A stretch of 64,000 bases of DNA from Mikania micrantha (taxonomy: Eukaryota > Streptophyta > Magnoliopsida > Asterales > Asteraceae), in assembly GCA_009363875.1 (NCBI GenBank), contig CM018693.1, positions 74,074,986-74,138,985 on the forward strand. Reading direction: 5' to 3'. The notes under the pieces were generated by a model. The model ran no database searches. It saw nothing but the letters and a program-made list of their open reading frames with translations, and was not told the origin of the DNA. A program made the position numbers and the translations under genes. This document shows, piece by piece, positions 12,319 through 24,239 of this stretch (the stretch's first letter is position 1; each line of letters starts with the position of its first letter).

Positions 12319-12330
12319 TTGTGCGTAAAA

Positions 12331-15300
12331 TGCAGGGACAACCAAATAAGCTCAAACATGTTTGGTATGTAGACAGTGGCTGCTCCCAGCATATGACTGG
12401 GGATTTCTCTCAGTTACATGAAGTTACACCATTCAACGGAGGATATGTATCATTTGCAGGAGACAAGGGAGGAAGGATAAGCATGAAGGGCACGGTCACC
12501 AATGGAACTCTTAGTTTTGAAGACGTGTACTATGTTGAAGAGCTCAATCACAGTCTATTGAGTGTTTCTCAGATTTGTGACAAGAGCTTTTCCACACACT
12601 TCACAAACAAAGAGTGTCTTATTCTGAAGCCTGGCTTTGTAGTGCCTGAGAAGTGGATTCTGATGAGAACTCCAAGGATTAACAATGCATACATTATCAA
12701 CATGAACTCAGATTCATTCACAGAGAACACTTGTTTGTTCTCAAAGGCATCAGAGCATGATTGTCTATTATGGCATCGCCGACTAGGTCACGTAAATCTG
12801 AAGAATCTAAACAGACTCACCAAGGGAGATAACGTTATCGGCTTGCCTTCTAAAGACTTCTCTACTATTGAGAAGTGCATCGTATGTGCCAAGGGGAAGC
12901 AACACAAGAGACCCCACAAGCCTAAACTGTTCAATTCTATCTCTTCAGTTCTCCAGCTTCTTCATATGGATCTCTTCGAACTAGTCAACGTAATGAGCAT
13001 CGGGAAGAAGTCATATTGTCTTGTTGTGACAGATGATTATTCCATATTCACTTGGGTGTTCTTTTTGTCCAAGAAGGATGAAACACCAGAGATTCTGAAG
13101 AAGTTCATTACCTTGATTGAAAATCAGAAGAACCTAAAGGTTAAGGTGATTAGAACTGATAATGGCACTGAATTTTGAAATCAGACTCTTATAGCTTTCT
13201 GCGACGAGAAAGGGATTGCTAGGCAGTACAGTGCAGCCAGAACACCTCAGCAAAATGGAGGAACATAACACTTATCGAGGCTGCGCGAACCATGCTATTA
13301 GAATCAAAGCTGCCCATCTTCTTCTGGGCTGAAGCTGTTAATACAGCTTGTTATGTTCAAAATCGAGCACTCCTGAACAAGCGCCATCAGAAGACTCCCT
13401 ATGAAATTCTTTTCAATCAAAAGCCTAAAGTTGGTCACTTCAAGTCTTTTGGATGTCCTTGCACTCTTCTTCATACAGAGCCGAACCACAAGTTTGATGA
13501 TAAGGCAGATGAGTGTTAGTTTGTGGGTTATTCATCCGAGAAGACAGCCTACAGATTTTACAACAAGAAGACTCGGATGATCGTGGAATCGTATTATATT
13601 GATTGGCAAGAAATGAACTCTACTAATGTCGGTTCTGTTCCAAACTGGCTATTTGAGTATGATTATACTTTTAGGCCTTTCAACACTACATCCGAGATTG
13701 GAGGATCATCTGAGCAAGCTGATGATTTCTACAAAAGTGATGATGGCGACTATAGGGTTGACTATGTTCCATGTGATCCCAAACTTTTGTCTGTTGACCC
13801 TCCAGGCATGTACAATAATGCTCCTCCAAATCAGCCAACTCCGATACATGAAGTTCTCCCTTTAGATTCAGACACTTCTCAGTCTGTTAAGCCACTTCCA
13901 GAAACAGATCAAGTTTCATCTTCCTCCCACCACACCTTTGATAACCCACTATTCTCTGATAACATCCCTAAGGAACATTGCGTGGATCATGAGGCTGAAG
14001 TAAGTGAAACTTTTCCTGTCGACAACATTTCTTCCTCTAATGAAGAGCAAGTGAACAACATCAACAATTTACTAGACAATCTAACTGTGGAGGAAGTGCC
14101 GACACTCAGCATAAACAAGAATCATCCAGCTGAAAATATTATTGGACCTCTCTCGGAAGGCGTTCTCACTTGGAGCCGATCCATTACAGCTCAGAACCTC
14201 TTGCATGAAGAGACAACTACCAGAGGTCAATCAGGTCCTATTAATTCTTGTTTTAATTCCTGTTTGATTTCGTTGGTCGAGCCCAAGAATGTCAAAATGT
14301 CTCTCAAAGAATCCAGCTGGGTCGAGGCAATGCAGGAGGAGCTGATGCAGTTTCAAAAACTCAAGGAGTGGAATCTGGTTTCCCTGCCCAAAGGAAAGCT
14401 GACTAAAGAAACCAGATGGGTGTTTAGGAACAAAAGAGATGACTCAGGAGTAATTATCAGGAACAAGGCACGGTGGTAGTTCAGGGCTTCTACCAACAGG
14501 AGGGGATAGATTATGAGGAAGTCTTTGCACCAGTCGCAAGACTTGAAGCCATACGGATTTTCTTGGCCTATGCCTCCTACATGAACTTCACAGTGTATAA
14601 GATGGATGTGAAAACTGCTTTCTTGTATGGAAAGGTAAAGGAAGAAATCTATGTGTGCCAGCCCCAAAGTTTTGAAGATTCTCAGTATCCAGACCATGTC
14701 TACAAGTTAGACAAAGCTCTTTATGGTCTTCATCAAGCACCACGAGCATGGTATGCTAGGCTTACTGATCACTTGCTTGCAAATGGTGGAGCCATCGATG
14801 AGACTTTGTTTGTTCACAAGGATAAGGATGATTTGATTCTCGTCAAAATCTACGTGGATGACATTATTTTTGGCTCCACAAGCTCGGCGTTGTGCAAGGA
14901 ATTTGAAGGGGTAATGAAAAAGAAGTTTGAGATGAGTGCAATGGGAGAAATGACCTTCTTTCTAGGTCTTCATGTTAAGCAAGATCCAAAAGGCGTGCTG
15001 ATTCATCAAGGAAAGTATGTCACTGACATTCTGACAAAATTCAAGATGTTGGAATCAAAGCCTACATCTACCCCCATGGCTTCACGTCCAGTCTTAACTT
15101 CGGATTCTGATGGTGAAGATGTTGATTAACACCTATATCGCTCGATGATTGGTTCCTTGATGTACTTGACCGCTAGCCGACCAGACATCATGTTCTATGT
15201 ATGTCAATGCGCCAGATATCATGCAATCCGAAGGCTTCTCACCTGATTGCTGTCAAGAGGATCTATCGGTACCTTGTCGGGAAACCTCGACTCTGTTTAT

Positions 15301-15743
15301 GGTATCCTAAGAACTCTGAATTTCGTTTGCATGCTTATTTTGACAGTGATTTTAGTGGCTGTAACTTAGACAAGAAGTCCACCACGGGAGGATGCCAATA
15401 TTTAGGAGATCGCCTTGTCTCATGGCAGTGCAAGAAACAAACAACCGTATCCACATCTACTGCGGAAGCTGAACATGTTGCTGCTTCCAGTTGCTGCTCT
15501 CAGGTTATATGGATGCCACAACAGCTCCTCGATTACGGTTTGAACTTTCTTGACTCTCCGATTTATTGTGACAATGAAGCCGCCTTACAGATCGTCAAGA
15601 ATCCGGTACAACACTCCAAAACTAAACATATTGATATCCGGATTCACTTCATCCGTGACTGTTTCGAACGGAAACTAATTCATCTTTAATAGGTCCATAC
15701 ATATGACAATCTGGCGGATCTTTTCACAAAACCGTTTGAATAA
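12331..15743 (+). pseudogene. C1 pol: protease, integrase, RT, RNase H (broken)
   Basis: The domain order is the copia order. The protease has WYVDSGCSQHMTG (12360). GAG-pre-integrase reads LLWHRRLGHVNLKNLN (12767). Integrase has HMDLF and the RTDNGTEF block ending at 13178. RT has WVEAMQEEL (14318), KMDVKTAFLYG and the catalytic YVDDIIF (near 14855). RNase H has STAEAEHVA (15460) and KTKHIDIRIHFIRDCF. Stops interrupt at 13176, 13517, 15127 and 15688, and frameshifts occur near 13260, 14470 and 15200. The frame is shifted relative to the end of gag. Confidence 0.92.
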
Positions 15744-16882
15744 AAGCAATTTTTTTGTAAATACGTTAAAATTTGTGTTTTGTTTATTTTAATTTTAGAT
15801 CACAAATTTAGGGGAGAAAATTTACAAAAACAACAAAAAGATTTTCGGTTATTGAGTCAATATACATATAAAAACAACAAAAAGATTTTGGTTTTTGAGT
15901 CAGTCTAAGATAATCTACAAGTTTAGGGGGAGTTGAGTTTTTGAAAAACTAAGAAAAGGAGATCCTGCCTAGTATTATTCAAGAAAATTCTAATAAGATT
16001 TTATCTTTTCAAAACTTAAGAAAATACAAAAAGAGTTTATTTGGACAAGCAAAGTAAATCGGTCAAAATGGGAAGTGGAATAACTTCTGAGGATCAAAAT
16101 TTCACTATCTTAATAAAATTTCAAAAGGAATAGCAACTTTGAATATCTATTATACACTAAGAAGTCAAAACTAGTTTTCCAAATGAAAGAATCAGACTTG
16201 ATCAATTAAAATATATATATATAAATTAATAAGTATGAAGTTGTGATCATTAGATAACTAAAAATGTGTGAAAACTATTTGACTTTTTGTTTAAGTCCTT
16301 GAGTCAAAACAAGATTGTGTTCTAATAAACTTGAAATCGTTTTGAAAAACTCGGGTATTTCCTATGTTTTGTGTAAACAAAGAGTGGGAAATATCTACTA
16401 AAGCATCCTTTATTTTGCGTAAGCAAAGACCTGAATGTGTGACGTTAGGGCCAAGGTGTCTGCAGATCAGTAAATAAAAGATGCCAATGAGCACAATATG
16501 ATAGAACCCCTCCTTGTTCTTGATTCTAATCTAATAGATCTGTTCTCTTCTTTTCTCACCTTAAACTCTGTCAAAACGTTTTAAGTTCGTTAAAACGCAA
16601 TCGAAGTTTAAACAAAAGATTTCACATAATTGATAGGTTGCATGTTAATCTAGTTTTATAGTCTGATTGCTCACTAACTTCACAAAAGATATTTTCAGAA
16701 AAACCTTGATCATTTGTCTTATTTCTAAGTTATGGATTAACGAGTGGAAATCATTGGTGGGATATAGTTGTTTAAAAGTTGCTCTTCGTTAAGAAATTAC
16801 TTAAGCCAGTAAAAATTTGACAACAGATTTCATCCCACGAAATTGACCCAACTAAACCTTGAACTTGTCCAGAGCCTCCAAG

Positions 16883-16935
16883 TTATTTTATTTTATTTTA
16901 TTGTATTTTATTTTATTTTATTTTATTTTATTTTA
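16883..16935. repeat. (TTTTA)n microsatellite
   Basis: About ten copies of TTTTA, with one TTGTA variant near the middle. Confidence 0.95.
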
Positions 16936-16980
16936 CATTCTATAAAAGTTAGAATTCTAATCGAAATAAAATTAGTGTAT

Positions 16981-17033
16981 GTACTCAAAACTGAGTACAC
17001 GAAGGATGTGGATTCGAAACATCCCTATAAAAA
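16981..17033 (+). promoter_or_regulatory. Promoter-like module in the C1 3' spacer
   Basis: An inverted repeat GTACTCA / TGAGTAC (16981-16998) and a second stem GATGT / ACATC enclosing TTCGAA lie just before CCCTATAAAAAG (17023-17033), a strong TATA-box match. The layout resembles the LTR promoter at 8842-8920. It lies about 650 bp before the env-like ATG. Promoter activity is inferred only. Confidence 0.45.
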
Positions 17034-17680
17034 GTCCAACTTCATTTAATTTTAAATACCATTCGCTTCGTGTACAGATTTCTTCATTTCGAGTACAGAC
17101 TCTTCTACCCGAGACGATCTCACTTTCTAGACCTGTTTTCAAAATTCTACTCCGTCTATCTTTTAGATCATCTGTAGGCGACCTTAGGTATAGAATTTTA
17201 TAAATTTTGACCGTAAATTCGAAAGTTATGGACAAAATAAGTTTTCCAGTACGCAACTTTCATATACAGAAGGTTTTCGGGTAAATTGACCTTGATATGC
17301 TTTGAATTGAAAGGCGATTCTTGGATATGTTGCTCGCCTATTGATTCCGAATATTTGACATGAAATTAGAAGTTCTAAGGAGCAAAAATGATAAACTTTT
17401 TAAGACTTTTTGTGTAATCGAAATTTAACATTTCGAATACATATTTACTTCGTGTACAACCTGCATTTCGAATACACGCTCACTTCGTGTACAACCTGCA
17501 TTTCGAATACACGCTCACTTCGTGTACAGCCTGTACTTCGTGTACACCTGTAATTTTGAATAAGCATGTTATTTCGAATACTTCTGTTAGTTCAAGAACA
17601 AATTTCGTCGGACTTAGAAAAATTTTCATCATTTCATGTTTCTCAATCTTAAACTAACTTAATCTGTTTTTGTTTGTCAG

Positions 17681-20508
17681 ATGGCTGACTTACGCTTCGT
17701 GCCGGATCACAACATGACAACATATCTTGGAAATCCACCCGAAAGGCATTCTGAGTTGAAAAGTCTTGTTGAAGGATTGATCCTATCACCAGTAAATTAC
17801 GCCATTATGGAACAGAACACGATTGTGACTGATTTTATTCGGGATTTCTGGAGCACATTCGAAGAAGATACTGATGCACATGGAGTGATTAACATTGTGC
17901 GAAAAGTTCAGAGTCAATCTATTACTATCTCAGAGCAATTACCTCGGGAGTGTTTGAAATATGGAGACAAGAAGTCTGACCCGGTAGAGCTGGATCAGGA
18001 GCTGGTAAACAGGACAGTGTATCAGATGGGACACGAGGGCGCATATGCTCCAACCGAGAAGAAATTGTTACATCCTTACTGGAGATACTTGGCACACGTG
18101 GTTACTCAGTGCCTCTCCGGAAGGAAAGGAGGATATGATGTTCTTAAACAGACTTTGAGCTCTAGCCTGGTAGCCCTAGCACTTGGTGTCGACTTCAACT
18201 TCTCAAGGATGATTTTCCTTGACATGCACGCGAACATCAAAGGACGGAGGAAGGAACGTTTTCTGGGTTTCCCTCGGTTTCTGCAAATCGTCATTAACAA
18301 AAGATACTCTTATCTGACTCCCACACTTGGTACTTTGGAGATCAAGACGATGAGAGATGACATTTTTGGTTATATGAAGATCAACAAGCGTGGGAAGAAG
18401 CAATACACGGGGGAAAGGCCACTGATCAAGTTTGGACGATTTGCAGGAGATGAAGATGTGATAGAGGGTCAAGGAACTCCTGTTGCTTTTGTTGCTGAAG
18501 AACACAAGGGCACATAGACGGGCACGACTGCCGAGGGACATGTCTCAGAAGCGTCCTCATCATCGAGTGAAGACTTCATTGCTGAAAGGCCTCCACCAAC
18601 GATGAAAGAAAGGGAGGAATCACAAGATGCTGATTGCACTCCCACACCCGAATCATCACCAAAGAGAAAGAGGCTGAAGTCAATGTCCAAGAGGACCAGA
18701 GATCCCAGATTGCAAAAGATGTTTTCTGACTTATCATTCTCCTTTGCTGCATCAATCCTACCACCCGCACAACCCAAGCCACCCACTCAACCCAAGCCAC
18801 CCGCACAACCCAATCCACCCACACAACCCAAGCCACCCACAAAACCCAAACCACCCACAAAACCAAAGCCACCTTCTCAACCAGCCAAACCCAATCTAGT
18901 CATCAAAATTCCTACTCGTTCTACACTTTCATCTTCCACCACTCCCATCTCTCAAACTGAGACTCCACCAACTCCACCTCGTTCACAGAATGATAAGGGA
19001 AAGTCTCCCTTGCACGCAGATTCGCCATACGAGCCGAAAGTTGTACCTGTCGATTTTGAAAGTCTACAAGACAGAGTTTTCCACTTGAGAGTCAGATGAA
19101 AAGGATGCGAATATTAGGATCATGAAGGACGGAATGCTCAAAATGGCTGACAAACATAATAAGTTCGAAGGAAACTCAAGATGCACAGGAAATTCATCAG
19201 ATTCCTATGTATGGAAAATCACGAGATGAAGAAGGAGATTAACACACTGAAAGGAATCGAGAACCGAGATTCTGATGATGATAACAAGGATGAAGATATG
19301 GATACTGATAGCAGTGATGATGATGATGATGGTGATGATCAAAAGAAGAAAGAATCGTCAGAAAAGAAGGATGACAAGGATGATGATGATGATGGTAAAG
19401 AAAAGAAAAATGATGACTCCTCTGACAAAACGGATCAAGGGCCTCCAAATGATAAAGATCAAGGAGGAGACACCGGAAACCCTTCTTCGTAAGGAAAGCC
19501 TACTGGTGCCTATGATGATCCTTCTGGAGATATCCTGATGATGTTCTGTTTGGAGATTGTGTTCAACCAGATGAAATCGCAGGAGCTGGTCTTGATAGTT
19601 GGTTTGATGATTTGCCCGAGGATTTTGACTTTGAGCAAGGCCAAGAGAATGTCGTCATTGCTGATATTGACAAAGATCCATATGTCAATTACTTGTATGC
19701 ACACAAGTATATTAATCAGGAAGGTCAGGAGATTCCACCACCGGGGACGGTGATCAATAGTTGGTTCGAGAAGCAAAGAGATTGGACCCCTGCACCTCTA
19801 GAAGTCAAAGCAACCTGGATGGGAGAAATGAACGTAGAACTTCCAGAGCACACATTTATTTCAGATGACCGAACAGTGTTTGCCGTATGCAATGATAGGT
19901 CAAATATATGCTGCTGGCTCTACGACAAAGAAAGAAACCTGTACCTGGTTAAGAGAATGAATGGCAAAGAGGAGTGTTACAGAAAGCCTCATGACTTCTG
20001 CACAATGCCAAAGTTCGATCTTCGTAGTATCAACAACGCCATGTTCTTCAACCCATCAAAGGACAACCAAGTTGATCTGTTTGCAAAGTTTTTAAAGGAT
20101 CAATACGAGAAAGACTTTCCAGTGATGAAGACTGCCAAGGGAAGGCGTTTTAAGTCTAAGTGCATTATAGATCCGAAGACGAAGAAATATTGGGTGTACT
20201 ACAAGTACCCTCCTCCACTAGTTGAAGAAGTTGTTCCAGTGTCTCCAAGGGCTCTTGACAACTCCCTTGCGAACTTCCTGTCTTGGTATTTTGATGAGAA
20301 GACTCTATCAGCCATCATTATGAGAAACAAGGACGACATCAACGATATAGATATGATTTTGGATCCGATGGATTTGTTGAAGTTTGGAAAGGAAGATATG
20401 ATGAAGCTGCATCAATCTCCCATCAGGGTATACGGCGTTTGGGATGAAGAGGCTAACCCATACACACGCACTATCGCATACACTATCGAGCTGAAGCTTT
20501 ATGCATGA
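17681..20508 (+). pseudogene. C1 env-like / extra 3' ORF, broken
   Basis: The frame starts MADLRFVPDHNMTTYLGNPP. It continues through one TAG at 18515 to a lysine/arginine-rich block (SPKRKRLKSMSKRTRD) and a proline-rich repeat. A frameshift near 19090 leads to a charged segment rich in Asp, Lys and Ser (19260-19480). A second shift leads to a well-kept 298-codon domain from 19612 to 20508 (motifs DPYVNYLYAHKYI, SNICCWLYDKERNLYLVKR, TKKYWVYYKYPPP, NFLSWYFDEKT). SIRE elements carry such a downstream ORF, often called env-like. No signal peptide or hydrophobic membrane segment is visible, so an envelope role is not supported. Its function is unknown. Confidence 0.75.
18763..18892 (+). repeat. 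Proline-rich 18-bp tandem repeat
   Basis: Seven or so copies encode PPTQPK / PPAQPN / PPTKPK hexapeptides inside the env-like frame. They link the basic N-terminal part to the acidic part. Confidence 0.85.
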
Positions 20509-20566
20509 GCTGGACCACATAAGGTAACTCTTCCTATTGGATGACTTTGCCAGTCTACGGGGAGTT

Positions 20567-20940
20567 TGTAAAGCCCACTACACGATGAAGACTGACAAAG
20601 TCAAACGTTGGAAGAGTTAAAGTCCAGATTTTTGTGATTTTCGTGAACATGTATTTCGAGTACTTCATGTATTCGTGTACTCGAAATAGTTTTTATTAGA
20701 TTTCGAGTACACCTAGACTTAGTATAAATAGACGTATTTTGTACAAAATTAGGTTGGAATCCCGAAGCATTTGCTCTGTAGACGTATTGAGGCACTTGTA
20801 CTCAAACTTTCAAAATTTATACAAATATTACATTTTTCTACTTGCTTTCTTGGTTCTAGCTTAGATTCCGCACTAGTTAGAGTCTATTGATGATGATTCA
20901 GAAGATAATGTTTAGTTCTTGATCCGGTTTGAGACCTACA
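20567..20940 (+). repeat. C1 3' LTR (374 bp)
   Basis: It starts TGTAAAGCCCAC after a purine-rich acggggagt tract (20558-20566, likely polypurine tract) and ends GAGACCTACA. It is followed by the TSD copy TGAAC. Confidence 0.95.
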
Positions 20941-20945
20941 TGAAC
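20941..20945. repeat. Target-site duplication of C1, right copy
   Basis: TGAAC here matches 8751-8755. After it, G1 integrase coding sequence resumes. Confidence 0.9.
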
Positions 20946-22066
20946 ACTAGAAACTGTCAGGTTTGCTAGAACAACCCGAGATACCACAATGGATGTGGGA
21001 ACAAGTAGCTATGGATTTTATTACCAAGCTACCCGGCACTTCCACCGAACATGATTCTATATGGGTCATAATTGATCGATTGACCAAGTTTGCTTAGTTT
21101 TTGACAATTTAGAAGAATTACAAGACGGAGAAACTAGCAAGACTTTATGTCAATAAAATAGTAGTGCGGCATGGTGTGCCAGTATCTATGATTTCTGACC
21201 GGACAGTCGATTTACATCAAGGTTCTGGCATTCAATACAGCAATCATTAGGGACAAGCGTGAACTTGAGCACTGCTTACCATCCACAAATGGATGGACAA
21301 AGCGAGCAAAAAATTCAAACCCTAGATGATATGTTGATAACATGCATCCTTGACTTCGGTGGAAGTTGGGACACACATTTACCACTCATTGAATTCTCCT
21401 ACAACAATAGCTACCACAGCAGTATCGGATGTGCTCTGTTCGATGCACTGTATGGTAGTAAATGTCAGTCTCCAATTTGTTGGACTGAAGTGGGAGACAA
21501 CAGAATCACTGGGCCTAAACTTATTCGGGAAACTACTTATATGATAGCCCAAATTCAGCAGAAACTACAAGCAGCATGTAGCCGCCAAAAGAGTTACGCA
21601 GACAAACGGCGAAATCCTTTGGAATTCCAGGTAGGTGACCGAGTCATGTTGAAAGTTTCCCCCTGGAAAGGCGTGGTTCATTTTGGGGCAAAGGGAAAGT
21701 TAGCACCAAGATATGTCTGTCTGTTCGATATAGCATAATGGATTGGTCCTGTGCCATACATACTCAGAAATCCTGATGAACTTAGCGGGGTACATGATGT
21801 GTTTCATGTATCAAATCTCATGAAATGCCTCGCTGATGGATCGTTAGTCATACCACTCGAGGAAATTCAAGTTGATGAGAAACTAAGAACCGGTAGAGAT
21901 TATGGATCGTGAAGTCAAGAGACTGAAAAGAAGGCGTATTCCTATCGTGAACGTTCCCTGGAAGTCCAAACGTGGACCAGAATTTACTTGGGAGCTTGAG
22001 GATCGCATGAAGACAAAGTATCCCCAGTTGGTTATAGAAGAAGTAGTACCCTTAAAGGATGCTTAA
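20946..22066 (+). pseudogene. G1 pol, 3' part: integrase core and chromodomain
   Basis: This continues the frame cut at 8755. The integrase core shows MDFITKLPG, VIIDRLTKFA and MISDR (second Asp), then AYHPQMDGQSEQ (Glu) and the FSYNNSYH to CWTEVGD block. The GPY-type segment VGDRVMLKVSPWKGVVHFG and degraded chromodomain sequence follow. Stops interrupt near 21095, and frameshifts occur near 21205 and again around 21885. The sequence ends at TAA 22064, about 24 nt before the polypurine tract, as in intact relatives. Confidence 0.88.
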
Positions 22067-22089
22067 ATTTTGGGACGAAAGTTTTTAAC

Positions 22090-22099
22090 AAGGGGATAC
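22090..22099 (+). other. G1 polypurine tract
   Basis: AAGGGGATAC lies directly before the TGTGACAACTAG start of the 3' LTR. It primes plus-strand synthesis in active elements. Confidence 0.7.
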
Positions 22100-22269
22100 T
22101 GTGACAACTAGCGCCTGACAGTGGGGCAATCTGTACTGTATGTGTACTTCACTTATAACTATGTGTGATTTCTATGTGCTAAATAGTATGTGATAACAAT
22201 TTGGATAAAACATTAAACAGTTGTATGTATTTTAATGAAAATCGAAATAGTTATATATAACAACGCATG
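22100..22269 (+). repeat. G1 3' LTR, first piece
   Basis: It matches the head of the 5' LTR (2660-2830) at about 85% by eye. It is interrupted after CAACGCATG by G2 and continues at 35060. Confidence 0.9.
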
Positions 22270-24049
22270 TGTCACACCCCCTTCGCCGCGTGCGGAATCC
22301 ACGGGGCGGTGGCAATCGATGGTTGAGTCATACACAAATATTGAATAAGAACAACCACAATGCATTTCTAAATTTCATAGAGATTAGACCATTGTTTAGT
22401 TACAGACAATCTATCTATCATCCCAAAAGAATGACAACTACAGACCCAAAATATTGTTTACAAAATAAGACTCAGACAAGACAATTAAACAATCAGGGTT
22501 AAATGAGTTTCTAATCCATCCTAGCTTGTTTCTTCATCTTGTTCTATCTTAACAACGGTCTCCTTAGTTGTCCTTTAGAATGTCTTAAACCTGATTACTT
22601 GAAACACGTGAAAAGTAACTGTCAACTACAAAAGTAGTTGGTGAGAACAATAGGTTTAACATTTGTAAACATGAATCTGCATTGTAAGGCATATGTATAA
22701 AGCAGTAATTGAAAATAAATGGATGGTTGCAACCCAAACTAACATCAAGTAAAAATAACGTGTGCAAATAGTCAACTGACTGTTTACTAGAAATGCCAAC
22801 ATATAATAAAGTCCCAAACTACGTTTGGAGTCAGAAAATTTGTCAGCAAATGCACTCAACACGAGCTGTACTAACGAGTTTACTTAGAAGACAACTCCAT
22901 GTTGACGTAACCAGGTCAATATGACTTATGCTGGTAAACTTAATTAGCAGCAATTTCATATTACCGTAATGCAACCAATTCTGCAGTTAACTTTTAAAAC
23001 AAATTTAAAAGCTAACTCCAGCTTTGGCGTAACCAAATGTTTCCCGCTTTCCCTTGTTGTGATCATCTAGTACTAACGCTATAAGAATGAGAATATGTGT
23101 CTTGATGTGTGTATAAGTTTGTTCACAACGATGAACACCATGCTTTTAAATACTTTGATTTGAAACCTTTCGTTGAATGCCTTATTTGATTACCATGATT
23201 TGTAACCTTGCTTGAATACCATGAATTGAAATCCTTTGATTGAATACCACCGTGAAAACTATTGACTAAAAACCTTGTTTTGAAACCCTTGATTTAATAC
23301 TGAGAATAGTTTCCTTGTATGATAACAAGGTTTATAAAATATTATCTTATCGAAAGCACAGTTTATAGTGAAAGAGTTTATAAAACTAATTTTTAAGAGT
23401 GTTTAATATTCATAAAACCATTTATGTAAAATAGATATAAAACAGTTTAGAGAACCTCTTATAAAACCCTTTAGTAGAAAATATTTAACAGTTGATAAAA
23501 CCCTCGTAACGATTGATAAATCCTTTTTAAAATAGTTGATACATCCCTTAAATTTGTAAATTAATCCTGTAATAGTTGAAAAGCAGTGTATATCCTGTTT
23601 ATAAAATACGATTGCATAAAGAAGGTTTGGTCACGTGTTCCACCCTAAAACATTTGTAATACAGTAAAAGAGGGGCTAAAGTTCTCACCTGACAGCAGTA
23701 GACTCTGAACCAAAACAAGTAGAAAGTAGCAAACAACAAGACTTCTAACTGGTTCCTATATCATTGCAATCATACATAGAATATAAGATTTGTGATATTG
23801 TACTCTTTGATTGATTGATTGACTTGTGTTTTCATGATCCTGATTATCGTTTGTATAACTTGATTTGTGAAAAGTGTGTGTGTAGGTGTTAACCCTAGTT
23901 TGATTATCACCCCTTGGTCTCGATCATCATTCGGCCCCGCATAATGGTTATTTACTACCGGAACACTTGTTACAATTAGCTTAATGTTTAAGGCATTCAC
24001 TTATTAATTAGAAATTCAACGTGGGCGTTAAGGATTACCCGTGGGCCGA

Positions 24050-24165
24050 ATGCGGGGTGTTGGGCCAAAAGAACCATATAGATTACGTGGGCCATCTTAC
24101 ATGTACTTGGACCTAAACGTGGGCCGAACTAGAAATGGGCCGGCTGTGTGGGCTGTTGGGCCGCC
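24050..24165 (-). promoter_or_regulatory. TGGGCY cluster in the G2 LTR
   Basis: Seven TGGGCC/TGGGCT hexamers occur within about 115 bp. TGGGCY is the plant site II element bound by TCP factors. Its use here is inferred. Confidence 0.4.
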
Positions 24166-24239
24166 GTAACCAAATTGGGACCACACAAGGCTTAATTCGG
24201 CCAATGTGGTGTGTACTCTCCACTTCAGCGACCCTCGGC

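Larger units (their letters stand above)
15744..17680 (+). other. C1 long 3' spacer before the env-like ORF
   Basis: No ORF is supported. It holds two copies of an aacaaaaagattt block (15820-15890), polypurine tttaggggga runs (15808, 15923), a pentanucleotide microsatellite, and from 16981 to 17560 many TTCGTGTAC / TTCGAATAC motifs, including a duplicated 37-bp unit at 17460-17530. It ends in a T-rich tract and CAG directly before the env-like ATG, which resembles a splice acceptor. Confidence 0.65.
8756..20940 (+). mobile_element. C1: Ty1/copia SIRE/Maximus-type retrotransposon, 12185 bp
   Basis: Two 374-bp LTRs flank a tRNA-Met PBS, gag with two zinc knuckles, protease-integrase-RT-RNase H, a 1.9-kb spacer and a long env-like ORF. 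It is inserted within the integrase of G1 with a perfect 5-bp TSD. About 23 of 374 LTR positions differ by eye (6%). At the often-used rate of 1.3e-8 per site per year this means about 2.4 million years, an inference. Frameshifts and stops in every ORF make it non-autonomous now. Confidence 0.95.

Noticed and set aside
19239..19538. Separate Met/Asp- or His-rich small proteins
   Set aside because: They are other-frame and opposite-strand readings of the GAT-rich acidic part of the env-like ORF.
17681..20508. True envelope glycoprotein gene
   Set aside because: No signal peptide, transmembrane span or glycoprotein-like cysteine pattern is visible. The name env-like is only historical.
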